Positions 22,011 through 30,427 of a DNA stretch of 64,000 bases are shown in pieces. A program made the position numbers and the translations under genes. The stretch's first letter is position 1. Each line of letters starts with the position of its first letter. The DNA comes from Clostridia bacterium. GTDB lineage: Bacteria; Bacillota; Clostridia; Oscillospirales; CAG-272. The notes below the pieces were generated by a model. It had not been told where the DNA came from, searched no databases, and saw nothing but the letters and a program-made list of their open reading frames with translations. The stretch is taken from the NCBI GenBank assembly GCA_017467105.1, contig JAFTSU010000014.1, positions 1 to 64,000 on the forward strand, given 5' to 3'.

Positions 22011-23636
22011 ATGCAGGACAAATTTATCAGCTTGCTCTATCCTACGGCGGAGTCTTACGACGCTCATCAGAGCGGTAAATGCCGTCCCAATATTTCCGAG
22101 AACGTTTGTGACGAGCTCGGACTTACGGAAATATTCGATCTCAAAAACGGCAGACTGTCCGACTTCTTTACGATGGACGGGGAAGTTATCCGCTACCGTC
22201 AGGCGACCATTGAGGATATGATGAGCATTCCCGAGATCAAGGGAACTCTCGCCAAGGTACACCCGATACTCGACGATATAGTTGAGCTTCGCCGTCTGGA
22301 CCGTGAGAATACCTCTGATGCCGATTCTTATCTTTACAGTATTACCGAGATAGAGCTTTACGTCTCCTGTCTGGATACTCTTGCCAAGGGGTTCGGCGCT
22401 GTCAGGGATCGGATAAAGAGTCCCGCGTTTTCAGCTCTGGCGGACTTCACCTCTGAGCTTGTAGGCTCGGAGTACTATGCGGAGCTTAATAAAAAGCTTG
22501 AGTCTCTTGCCGCACGTGTTCACGAGGTACGCAGCATTACCGTGGGAGTTAATCTTGACAGACAGCTCCGTCCGGTGTCCGCGGGAGTTATCTCTATAAA
22601 TTCCGAGCAGTTCAAATCAGGCAAGGTTCTCGACAAGATACTTCGCTTCTCCTTCAAAAACGATGCGTATACCTGCATTGCGGAGCTTTCTCCCTTCGGT
22701 AAGGGGCAGAGTGAAAATCGCAAGGAGGCATTGGTTGGCGCATTCAACACCGCAATCGAGGACGTCTTTCACTCATCGGTTCGCGGCTGGCGCAGCATAG
22801 TTGGAGAGTACGTAATAGATAACACGGACTTTCTCCTTAAGCTCCTTCCGGAGATCGAATTCGTCTCCAAGGCAACGGAGCTTATTGCCAGACTGTCCTC
22901 AAAGCCCGGGTGTACGGTCACCGTTCCCACTCTCGCTCCGATCGGAGAAAAGCGCTTTACGGCAGAGGAGCTTTACAATCCGAGAGTGGCGCTCGCTATC
23001 TCGGACGAGATAGTTACGAACGACATCTCCTTTGACGACCGTGCGGGTATATACGTTCTGACAGGACCTAACCGTGGTGGAAAATCAGTTATTACGGTAG
23101 CTATGGGCGCGGCTCAGGCTATGTGTCAGCTTGGACTTCCCGTAGCGGCAAAAAGCGCTGTTATCTCACCGGCTGATGCGGTGTTTACACATTTCCCCGA
23201 GGGCGCCGACGATACCATTGACAAGGGAAGGCTTGGCGAGGAATGCCAGCGGCTTAAAGAAATATTCGATGCGGTTAGCGAGGACAGCATGATCCTTCTT
23301 GACGAGTCTTTATCATCTACCGGAGCGTACGAGGCGTCCTACATCGCCTCCGAGATACTTACCGGCTTTGCGGTGCTCAGGTGTCGCGGAATCTTCTCCA
23401 CCCACCTTCACGAGCTTGCCGCGGGAGTAGCCGAGATCAACGAGCGCTCGGCGTCAGAGGGCGGTGTAATGATCGATACGCTGGTTGCGGGAATCGAGGA
23501 GGGCAAGAGGTCCTTCAAGATACATCGGCGCACACCGGACGGTAAATCCTACGCCCGAGATATTGCGAACAAATACGGGCTTTCCTTCGATACGCTTATA
23601 TCCAAAGCGCGAGCAGAGAGAGGAGGAGGTCTATGA
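22011..23636 (+). CDS. MutS-family ATPase without mismatch-recognition domain, 541 aa
   Basis: An ABC-type ATPase of the MutS superfamily. The Walker A is TGPNRGGKS (351-359; most MutS proteins have Met where this has Arg), and the Walker B is MILLDES (from 427). A signature-like SLSSTGAYEAS and a FSTHLHELA switch histidine follow. The first 340 residues are helical and correspond to the MutS core/lever region; there is no N-terminal mismatch-binding domain (no Phe-X-Glu motif) and no Smr nuclease domain. I chose ATG 22011 because GAAAGGAG precedes it; an upstream in-frame ATG at 21918 lies before the promoter. It overlaps the pantothenate kinase gene by four nucleotides. A role in mismatch repair is therefore unlikely. 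Confidence 0.8.
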   Translation: MQDKFISLLYPTAESYDAHQSGKCRPNISENVCDELGLTEIFDLKNGRLSDFFTMDGEVIRYRQATIEDMMSIPEIKGTLAKVHPILDDIVELRRLDRENTSDADSYLYSITEIELYVSCLDTLAKGFGAVRDRIKSPAFSALADFTSELVGSEYYAELNKKLESLAARVHEVRSITVGVNLDRQLRPVSAGVISINSEQFKSGKVLDKILRFSFKNDAYTCIAELSPFGKGQSENRKEALVGAFNTAIEDVFHSSVRGWRSIVGEYVIDNTDFLLKLLPEIEFVSKATELIARLSSKPGCTVTVPTLAPIGEKRFTAEELYNPRVALAISDEIVTNDISFDDRAGIYVLTGPNRGGKSVITVAMGAAQAMCQLGLPVAAKSAVISPADAVFTHFPEGADDTIDKGRLGEECQRLKEIFDAVSEDSMILLDESLSSTGAYEASYIASEILTGFAVLRCRGIFSTHLHELAAGVAEINERSASEGGVMIDTLVAGIEEGKRSFKIHRRTPDGKSYARDIANKYGLSFDTLISKARAERGGGL

Positions 23637-24487
23637 GTCTGATAATTGGAATAGACGTGGGCGGAAGCACCACGAAAATAGTCGGAGTCAGAGATGATGG
23701 CGGCGGCCCCGTCCTTATGACTCCCCAGCACGTTACAGCGAATGATCCCATTACGGCGACCTACGGTGCCTTCGGTAAATTTACGCTGGAGAATGGGCTG
23801 AATATATCGGATATTACCAAGGTTATGATGACCGGAGTCGGATCCTCATATATTAAGAAGGACCTCTACGGTCTTGAATGCACCAGAATAGACGAGTTTA
23901 CGGGAATAGGCGTTGGAGGACTTCACTTGTCAGGACTTCCAGAGGCTCTTATAGTCAGTATGGGCACGGGTACTGCTCTCGTTCACGCAAGGAGAGGGGG
24001 TCCTATGACCTACCTTGGAGGAACAGGTGTTGGTGGAGGAAGCCTGATGGGACTCTCCAAGCTGCTGCTCCAGGCTGAAACGGTAAACCACATTGCCGAG
24101 TTTGCCGAGGATGGCGATCTTGAAAACATCGACCTTCGCATCAAGGATATCACGGCGAGTGACGCGCTTGAGACGCTTTCCGGTGATCTGACGGCAGCAA
24201 ACTTCGGTAACGTCTCTGACGTTGCTACCAAGGGTGATATCGCTCTCGGCGTTATGAATATGGTCTTTGAGACCGTCGCCATGGTTTCTGTGTTTGCGGC
24301 ACGCTCGGTAGGAGTTAAGAATATAATACTCACCGGCAACGTCACCCAGCTTGATTATTGCCACCGCAAGTTCGACGAGATGAACGGTATGGGATACGGA
24401 GTCAAGTTTTCCATACCTGACCATTCCAGATTTTCTACGGTGATCGGAGCCGCTCTGTGCGGTCTCTCTGAAAACGGTGATCGCTGA
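23633..24487 (+). CDS. coaW: Type II pantothenate kinase, 284 aa
   Basis: Phosphorylates pantothenate in the first step of coenzyme A synthesis. It belongs to the eukaryote-like type II family (ASKHA fold). The phosphate-1 loop is IIGIDVGGSTTKIVG at residues 3-17. The glutamate-containing DEFTGIGVGG segment, the SMGTGTA phosphate-2 loop and the GGTGVGGGSL stretch are typical of this family. Length matches Staphylococcus CoaW. The start overlaps the stop of the MutS-like gene (ATGA), so the two are translationally coupled, an unexpected partnership. The CBS gene overlaps its end by one nucleotide. Confidence 0.85.
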   Translation: MSLIIGIDVGGSTTKIVGVRDDGGGPVLMTPQHVTANDPITATYGAFGKFTLENGLNISDITKVMMTGVGSSYIKKDLYGLECTRIDEFTGIGVGGLHLSGLPEALIVSMGTGTALVHARRGGPMTYLGGTGVGGGSLMGLSKLLLQAETVNHIAEFAEDGDLENIDLRIKDITASDALETLSGDLTAANFGNVSDVATKGDIALGVMNMVFETVAMVSVFAARSVGVKNIILTGNVTQLDYCHRKFDEMNGMGYGVKFSIPDHSRFSTVIGAALCGLSENGDR

Positions 24488-24918
24488 TGAATATTATGAG
24501 ATTTATCATTCCCAAGAGTATGGTGGAGTACGTTACGGTAGACAGCACCGTCAGACAGGGAATAGAGAAGATGCGATATCACAGGTACGTTGCCATTCCT
24601 GTTCTTGATAGGGACGGTAAGTACGTTGGCACACTTCGAAATGACGATATTTTGAACTATCTTCTGGATAAGGGCTCCTTTGATCAGAGGGATTCGGAGA
24701 GAGACGGAGTAGTTCAGATCATGAGTGATAGATCTGTTAAGCCGGTGTATCATACTTCCTCTGTGGAGGAGGTCATCGAGCAGGTCAAGGAGCATAATTT
24801 CGTGCCGGTCGTTGATGATCGCGGATGCTTTATCGGCATCATTTTACGCAGAGATATTTTAAATTATATATTAAAATTTTATGATGACAAAACAGGGGGA
24901 AACAATGATGGCAGATGA
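24487..24918 (+). CDS. CBS-pair domain protein, 143 aa
   Basis: A stand-alone tandem CBS module, a fold that binds adenine nucleotides such as AMP, ATP or S-adenosylmethionine and acts as an energy sensor. Motif 1 spans about residues 10-60 (TVRQGIEKMRYHRYVAIPVL followed by RDGKYVGTL) and motif 2 about 75-130 (VEEVIEQVKEHNFVPVVD followed by RGCFIGII). There is no attached enzyme or channel domain. It lies in the middle of the MutS-like/pantothenate kinase/giant protein operon, overlapping both neighbours, and could be a regulatory subunit for one of them. Confidence 0.85.
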   Translation: MNIMRFIIPKSMVEYVTVDSTVRQGIEKMRYHRYVAIPVLDRDGKYVGTLRNDDILNYLLDKGSFDQRDSERDGVVQIMSDRSVKPVYHTSSVEEVIEQVKEHNFVPVVDDRGCFIGIILRRDILNYILKFYDDKTGGNNDGR

Positions 24919-27900
24919 AATGAAAGTTTCAACGCCCGGCGAAGAAGCCGTAGCTCCGGTAGCAGAAGAGATTTCTGCTGAAGCGGTTGTATCCGAAGCA
25001 GTCACCGAGGAGGTAGTAGCTGAAGAAGCAGTAGCTGAAGAAGCAGTTGCCGAAGAAGCAGTTGCTGAAGAAGCAGTTGCCGAGGAGGCAATCGAAGAGA
25101 ATGACATTGAGTCAAAGCTCAAGGCTGCAGCCGGCAACATCAAGCGCGCCAAAGCGGAAGCGCGTGCGCGTAAGAGCGAGCAGGAAAAGAGTCAGAAGCA
25201 GGCTGAGGAGGACGCTCAGGCTCGTTTGGAGGAGGCTGAGAAGAGACTTCAGGAGGAGGAGCGTATCGCACAGCTCGTTGCTGAGCAGAAGATGGCGGCT
25301 CTTGACTATGCTCAGAATTACAGAAAGAAAATTTTGAAGGATAGAGAGAGATCACTCTCTCAGGCAAAGCTTCGCGAGAAGCAGGAACGCGAGGAGGCAG
25401 AGGCTCGCATTCGCGAGGAAAAGGCTAAGGAGATCGCGGCTCTTCTCGAGAAGGAGCGCGAGGAGGCAAGAGCGCGCGGCGATAAGGCGACGGCTCTCCT
25501 TAATCGCGTAACCAAGTGCGCAGTAGTAGACGACGACGGCAATCTCCGTATGGTAGATAAGCTTGATCTCGTTAAGGGCAAGGTTGACGTTTCCTCCGCT
25601 GACGAGGATGCATCCGAGGCGGTTGAGCCGGCTGTTGAGAAGCCGGCAGCAGAGGTAGTCGCAGAGGCGCCCAAGCCCACCGTAGCAGCTCCTACACCCG
25701 CACCCGTGTATGAATATACCGAGAGAGTAAGCAAGCAAGAGGCTGCAAGACGCGAGGTCGAAAACTTCCTCGTGGGTGAGATGATCAGCACTCAGGACGA
25801 TAAGTTCGTTCTTTCCATTGAGGATGACCGTATGGTCGTCAACGTAACCTCCGCAGACGATCCTCAGATCGCAGAGGATGGCTGGAGTCCCACAGAGGAG
25901 TTCTATGCCCGTGAGATAGAGATCGCAAAGTCACAGCACGAGTACATATTAAACACTATCAAGGCACAATCCACCTCCGCAAGAAGCGAGATGCTCCGCA
26001 TATTCGCCGAGGAGCAGGAGAGATTTGCTGTAGAGATGGAGGCGCTTCTCGCTCATCATCAGTCTATCGCTGACGAGCAGGCAGCTCGCCGCCAGACCGT
26101 GATCGACGAGATCAACGCAGCAGCAGACGAGGAGGCTCCCGAGATCGCAGAGATTCAGGAGGAGCCTGTAGCTGACGCTGCAGACGAGGCTATCGCCGCC
26201 GTTGAGGTAGAAAGCGGACTTGAGCCGGTTATTAACGACGATCCCGTAGTTATCGAGCTTCGTGAAATGGGCGAGGCGGTTGAAACCAAGCGCCAGCTCA
26301 AGAAGTATCTGAAGAAGAGCAACAAGGCGGTTAAGAAGTATAACAAGCAGATCAATTCTATTGATTCCTCCTCAGAGAACTTTGAGGATGAGCGCCGCAA
26401 GGTTTCAATTATCCGCGCTATGCGTCTGTGTGGCTCCGTTCTTGAGATAAGATGCGACAACCTTTCCGCCGCAGCGGCAGTAGGCAAGGCAAAGCTTGTT
26501 AACAAGTGCGTTGATGTTCTTTACGGAGAGATCGAGAGATACAACAGCAGAGCAACCGCGTTTGCTGATATCAGCGGCGTACAGCTGACCCGTGTATCAG
26601 CATTCCTTCCCGATCACATTGCAAATGGTACGGGTAGAGCGGTCATTCCCGCTATGACGTACAGAGAGAGATACGAGGAATTCTGCGAGAAGCCCGAAAC
26701 CGCTCCCAGAAGCTATACCTTCAACTTCCCCTCTCTCGGCGACCTTGTGAACGGCAACGTGGAGAACGGATATCCCACAGTTACCGCTATTGATGAAAAG
26801 ATAGCTACCAACCCCGTTACCTCCGTAACTCCCATTCAGGCGTCTCTTACAGAGTATGACCTGCTGGGCGATAAGATCGAGATAACCTCCAAGAGAAAGC
26901 TTAAGAAGCTTCGCAAGCGCGCAGCAAAGGCAGACAAGAAGATTGCCCGTGAGGTTGCGCGCCTTAACGACAAGCTTGACGACGCAGCTACCTCCGTTGC
27001 TGCTCTCGCCCTTGAAAGAGAGCGCGTTATAGTTGCTTCCCGTGTGCTCGTAGAGTCTGTAAAGCTTGGCAACGCTAAATTTATTTATGCCTCCAAGCGC
27101 GCGCTCGTAGAGGCTCTTGCACGTTACAATCAGTATGCATCGGCTTGCTCCGCTGCATGCGATACGCCCGTAACGGAGATACATTCCATTACGGCAGACA
27201 GAGTAGCCGAGGCTGCGCTTCTTCCCGACGTTCCCGTGATGGCTCACGTATTCGAGCTTTACGAGACCGTTGGTGAGAATACCAGAATAGTAGGCGAGCC
27301 TACCGATGAGGAGAAGAACGTTATCGGCGGCAATTGCACGTTCATATTCGGCGGACACGCACCCGTTGCTTCCACCGAAAGCGATGAGGCTTCGGGCGCT
27401 TTGGCAGGTGCGGCAGTTGCGGCAGCTGCAGGAGCGGCTATCGGTTATGCTGCTGCAGAGCAGAACGAGGCTGCGGCAGAAGAGACTCACCTTGTTGAGA
27501 GCAATGACGAGGTCGTTGTGGCAGAGGAGGAGTCCGCTCCCCTTTCCAAGAAGGAGCTTAAGAAGCGCTATGCGGCGGCTGATAAGAACTACAAGAAAGT
27601 TAAAAAGGAAATTGAGGCTCTCGAGTGCTCTAAGTACGGCGCTACCGCTGAGGACGTTGTTGACATAGACGTCAAGATTCTCATCATAGCTAAGAACCTT
27701 ATCGACTCCGTCGCGGAGGACGTAGCTGTGGCTCACACCTCTCTTGATAAGTCCGCGCTTAAGAAGTATCGCGCAAGGCTTAACTCAGAGATCGTATATC
27801 ACAACTCCATAGTTGACGAGCTCTTTGATGTAGCAAACGTTACTCTTACGAAGGCATCCGTAGATATGTACGACGAGATCGTCTCCGGAGAGGGATACAG

Positions 27901-29389
27901 AAAGACTCCTAAGATCGAGTATCAGGTAACCGAGAGAGCACCCGCTCAGGAGGCTGTTGTGGTTGATCAGTCCGAGGAGGAGCCCGTTAAGCCTGAATAT
28001 ACCGGCAGCGCAACTCGCGCTATCAAGGTTATGAACAAGAAGGAACTTAAGAGATTCCTTAAGAATAACGATAAGAAGGCTGATCTTATCAGATACGAGC
28101 TTGTCGGCCTCAGCAATCAGAAGAATGCTGCCGAGGGCCGTGATATGATCATAGCTATTGTTAATTGCATCAATGCGCAGAGAAGTATAGTTGAGCTTTC
28201 TATCGAGAATCTGCTTGCATCCTGCCAGGTTGGCGACAAGAAGTATGAGAAGAAGCGCTCCCTCGCTCTTGACGTAGAGGTTGATATTTACAACAACTTC
28301 GTTCGTGAGTATACCGATCTTACAGAGGACGAGATCACCTATGCTGACCGTGAGCTCTCATCCAAGATCGTTCTTGGTAAGCCCTATAGCAACCTTCCTA
28401 TTCTCAGCTACACCACCGAGACCACCGCATACTCCTACGATTACGCAGATTACACCGCGTATAAGGTTGAAAACGAGAATGCGGAGAAGCTCAGTCGCGC
28501 TCAGGCACACAACAGAGTAGAGAAGAGCAATGCCGAGACCTACGAGATCGCAACTCTCGCAGCGGCCGTTGCAAAGCAGGCAAACAAGGATCAGAGGCTT
28601 ATCGCCGCAAGATTTATGTACGAGAAGAACCTGCTCCAGAGCGACTACGATATGTTCCGTTACAGATACGGTCTTATGGATAAGAAGACAAGACTCTCTC
28701 GCGGTACTATAGAGAAGAAGTGCAAGGCACTTGACAAGAAGGGTAAGGAGGCTCTCGCTCTTGAGAGAGCTGATAACAACCGTTATTATAAGGTTATCAA
28801 CACCAATCCATACCAGCTTAAGTTCAAGAATCATAAGAAGCAGGAGCAGGCTGTAGCTCTCCGTGAGAAGATCATGCAGCTCCTGAACGAGAGAGATCAT
28901 CTGAACGGCAAGCTTATATCTATCTACGAGGGTAATGAGGTTGACCTTGAGGGCAACACCATCACCATGGCAATGAGACGCGTTAAGGACACTGCGGCAA
29001 GCAAGGAATACAAGCGTCAGCGCCGCTCGGCTAAGAAGGTTAATAAGCTTCATGCGGAAAGAGTGGATAAGCAGAAGCTCTACGATCTCATCAACACTCA
29101 GATCATGGCAGAGTCTACCATCGCTATGTCTCAGCACCGTCTGAAGCACGAGCAGCTCACCTCAACCGAGAAGCGTCAGCTTCGCCGTGATATTGATAAG
29201 AATAAGTCCGCGAAGAAATCCGCAAAGAAGCAGTTCGGCTGGCTTCTTAAGAGAATAGCGAACGCTCACCGCGATGCAGGTGGCTCCTGGCTTACCGCTC
29301 TCGGTATCATCCTGGCAGTTCTCTTGGTGATCATCGTGCTGTTCGCTTGGTTCTTTGGCGGCGATGTCATAGCTAATCTTGGATTATAA
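24905..29389 (+). CDS. Giant coiled-coil protein with four internal repeats and a C-terminal membrane anchor, 1494 aa
   Basis: I do not recognise this family. Residues about 36-62 are tandem AVAEE units, and 75-215 are a highly charged coiled coil. Four homologous modules of about 115 residues follow at about 460-575, 662-778, 881-1005 and 1044-1166. Each opens with a KKELKK-type basic helix, has a central helix around LxxSV, then a basic helix and an EIxxYN motif, and ends in Ala/Pro-rich linkers. Another coiled-coil region leads to a single transmembrane helix near 1462-1484 (WLTALGIILAVLLVIIVLFA), leaving a short tail. No signal peptide, so the bulk is cytoplasmic and tail-anchored. The ATG at 24905 has AGGGGGA upstream and overlaps the CBS gene by 14 nt; an alternative ATG lies at 24881. 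Confidence 0.8.
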   Translation: MMADEMKVSTPGEEAVAPVAEEISAEAVVSEAVTEEVVAEEAVAEEAVAEEAVAEEAVAEEAIEENDIESKLKAAAGNIKRAKAEARARKSEQEKSQKQAEEDAQARLEEAEKRLQEEERIAQLVAEQKMAALDYAQNYRKKILKDRERSLSQAKLREKQEREEAEARIREEKAKEIAALLEKEREEARARGDKATALLNRVTKCAVVDDDGNLRMVDKLDLVKGKVDVSSADEDASEAVEPAVEKPAAEVVAEAPKPTVAAPTPAPVYEYTERVSKQEAARREVENFLVGEMISTQDDKFVLSIEDDRMVVNVTSADDPQIAEDGWSPTEEFYAREIEIAKSQHEYILNTIKAQSTSARSEMLRIFAEEQERFAVEMEALLAHHQSIADEQAARRQTVIDEINAAADEEAPEIAEIQEEPVADAADEAIAAVEVESGLEPVINDDPVVIELREMGEAVETKRQLKKYLKKSNKAVKKYNKQINSIDSSSENFEDERRKVSIIRAMRLCGSVLEIRCDNLSAAAAVGKAKLVNKCVDVLYGEIERYNSRATAFADISGVQLTRVSAFLPDHIANGTGRAVIPAMTYRERYEEFCEKPETAPRSYTFNFPSLGDLVNGNVENGYPTVTAIDEKIATNPVTSVTPIQASLTEYDLLGDKIEITSKRKLKKLRKRAAKADKKIAREVARLNDKLDDAATSVAALALERERVIVASRVLVESVKLGNAKFIYASKRALVEALARYNQYASACSAACDTPVTEIHSITADRVAEAALLPDVPVMAHVFELYETVGENTRIVGEPTDEEKNVIGGNCTFIFGGHAPVASTESDEASGALAGAAVAAAAGAAIGYAAAEQNEAAAEETHLVESNDEVVVAEEESAPLSKKELKKRYAAADKNYKKVKKEIEALECSKYGATAEDVVDIDVKILIIAKNLIDSVAEDVAVAHTSLDKSALKKYRARLNSEIVYHNSIVDELFDVANVTLTKASVDMYDEIVSGEGYRKTPKIEYQVTERAPAQEAVVVDQSEEEPVKPEYTGSATRAIKVMNKKELKRFLKNNDKKADLIRYELVGLSNQKNAAEGRDMIIAIVNCINAQRSIVELSIENLLASCQVGDKKYEKKRSLALDVEVDIYNNFVREYTDLTEDEITYADRELSSKIVLGKPYSNLPILSYTTETTAYSYDYADYTAYKVENENAEKLSRAQAHNRVEKSNAETYEIATLAAAVAKQANKDQRLIAARFMYEKNLLQSDYDMFRYRYGLMDKKTRLSRGTIEKKCKALDKKGKEALALERADNNRYYKVINTNPYQLKFKNHKKQEQAVALREKIMQLLNERDHLNGKLISIYEGNEVDLEGNTITMAMRRVKDTAASKEYKRQRRSAKKVNKLHAERVDKQKLYDLINTQIMAESTIAMSQHRLKHEQLTSTEKRQLRRDIDKNKSAKKSAKKQFGWLLKRIANAHRDAGGSWLTALGIILAVLLVIIVLFAWFFGGDVIANLGL
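25010..25095 (+). repeat. Tandem repeat encoding AVAEE units
   Basis: About five units of 15 nt (GAAGAAGCAGTTGCT and close variants) in frame within the giant protein gene. Confidence 0.8.
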
Positions 29390-29401
29390 GGAGGAATTGA
29401 A

Positions 29402-29611
29402 ATGAAGAAGAAGAACGTATCCGCACTTTCGGAAACGGCGGCTGTCAAGTCACGTTCCTCCGAGGCAGCAGATCTCGAGCGGGACAGACTCGCGATCGTT
29501 AAGGATCTGGAGAAGCTTATGAAGCGTTACTCCAAGGTTGTAGGAGATAAGAGTCTTGCTAAGCGTAAATACAGCATAGGCAAGGGTCCTCACGATTTTT
29601 CCGCAAAATAA
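29402..29611 (+). CDS. Small basic protein of the giant-protein operon, 69 aa
   Basis: A small, soluble, charged protein of unknown family. The middle (LERDRLAIVKDLEKLMKRYSKVV) is a predicted amphipathic helix, and the C-terminus is basic with KRKYSIGKGPHDF. It starts 12 nt after the giant gene with a perfect AAGGAGG ribosome binding site and is followed by the operon's terminator, so it is a genuine gene. Its helix could pair with the coiled coil of the giant protein, which is inference from position only. Confidence 0.8.
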   Translation: MKKKNVSALSETAAVKSRSSEAADLERDRLAIVKDLEKLMKRYSKVVGDKSLAKRKYSIGKGPHDFSAK

Positions 29612-29648
29612 TCAGATAATCCGGCGAGTGATCAGATAAAATAAAATC

Positions 29649-29685
29649 GGGAGTGCGGGCAATGCCTGTACTCCCCTTTTTAGTT
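29649..29685 (+). terminator. Terminator of the MutS-like/giant-protein operon
   Basis: GGGAGTGCGGGCA pairs with TGCCTGTACTCCC (one G-U mismatch region), followed by CCTTTTTA. Confidence 0.88.
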
Positions 29686-29768
29686 GTGTGTGATTTACGG
29701 TTTGACGCTGTATTTTATGATAAATCAGGAAAAACTGCGCTGAAATTCAATTTTTTTCTGAAAAGCTA

Positions 29769-29796
29769 TTGATTTTTTCAAAATATATGCTATAAT
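29769..29796 (+). promoter_or_regulatory. Promoter of the rimP-infB operon
   Basis: TTGATT, 16 nt, TATAAT. Confidence 0.65.
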
Positions 29797-29825
29797 GTAT
29801 ACAGTTGAATAGATTGGTTGAAGAG

Positions 29826-29853
29826 TGGCTTTCGGGTCACTCTTCATTTCATT
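29826..29853 (+). promoter_or_regulatory. Leader hairpin of the rimP operon
   Basis: GAAGAGTG pairs with CACTCTTC around GCTTTCGGGT, followed by ATTTCATT. Similar hairpins precede rimP in many Bacillota; whether it is an attenuator or just a stem cannot be told. Confidence 0.5.
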
Positions 29854-29889
29854 GTAAATTGACAGCGCCACGCGCGGAAAGGCAAACGA

Positions 29890-30357
29890 ATGAAAAAAAG
29901 CATCAAGGATACAGTCAGAGAGGCAATTACCCCTACGGTTGAGGAGCTGGGCTATTCCATTTGGGATATCACGTACGCGAAGGTGGGCGCGGATTACCAT
30001 CTTGAGATCACTATAGATCATCCGGACGGCATCGATATCGACGATTGCGAGAAGGTGCACAGAGCGATAGATCCCATACTCGACGAGGTAGATCCCATCG
30101 AGGGCTTCTATTACCTGGACGTTTCTTCTCCCGGTGTAGAGAGGGAGCTGCGCACCAAGGAACATATGCAGGCGGCCATAGGCGCTAAGGTAGAGGCGAA
30201 GCTTTTCGCGGCAAAGGACGGAAGAAAGTCGGTTTTAGGCGAGCTTTTGCAGGTGGGCGATGATCAGGTGGTGATAGTTGAGGCAGACTCGGAGATAACA
30301 GTATCACTCTCTGATATCTCCAAGCTTTCTACCGTGTATTTTGAGGAAAAGAAATAA
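29890..30357 (+). CDS. rimP: Ribosome maturation factor RimP, 155 aa
   Basis: Assists 30S subunit maturation. The N-terminal alpha/beta domain (VEELGYSIWDITYAKVG then YHLEITIDHPDGIDIDDCE) and the diagnostic YYLDVSSPGVERELRT block are present, followed by the SH3-like C-terminal domain. Length is typical. The ribosome binding site is CGGAAAGG. It heads the classic rimP-nusA-rnpM-ylxQ-infB operon. Confidence 0.95.
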   Translation: MKKSIKDTVREAITPTVEELGYSIWDITYAKVGADYHLEITIDHPDGIDIDDCEKVHRAIDPILDEVDPIEGFYYLDVSSPGVERELRTKEHMQAAIGAKVEAKLFAAKDGRKSVLGELLQVGDDQVVIVEADSEITVSLSDISKLSTVYFEEKK

Positions 30358-30427
30358 ATAAATATAAATCTAACAAACAGAAAGGAACGTATGGGCTGAT
30401 GCCCGAAAATACGGGTACAACGGAAAA

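Noticed and set aside
26597-27736. 379-codon minus-strand open frame opposite the giant protein
   Set aside because: A by-product of the biased codon use of the plus-strand gene; no start signals and no domain.
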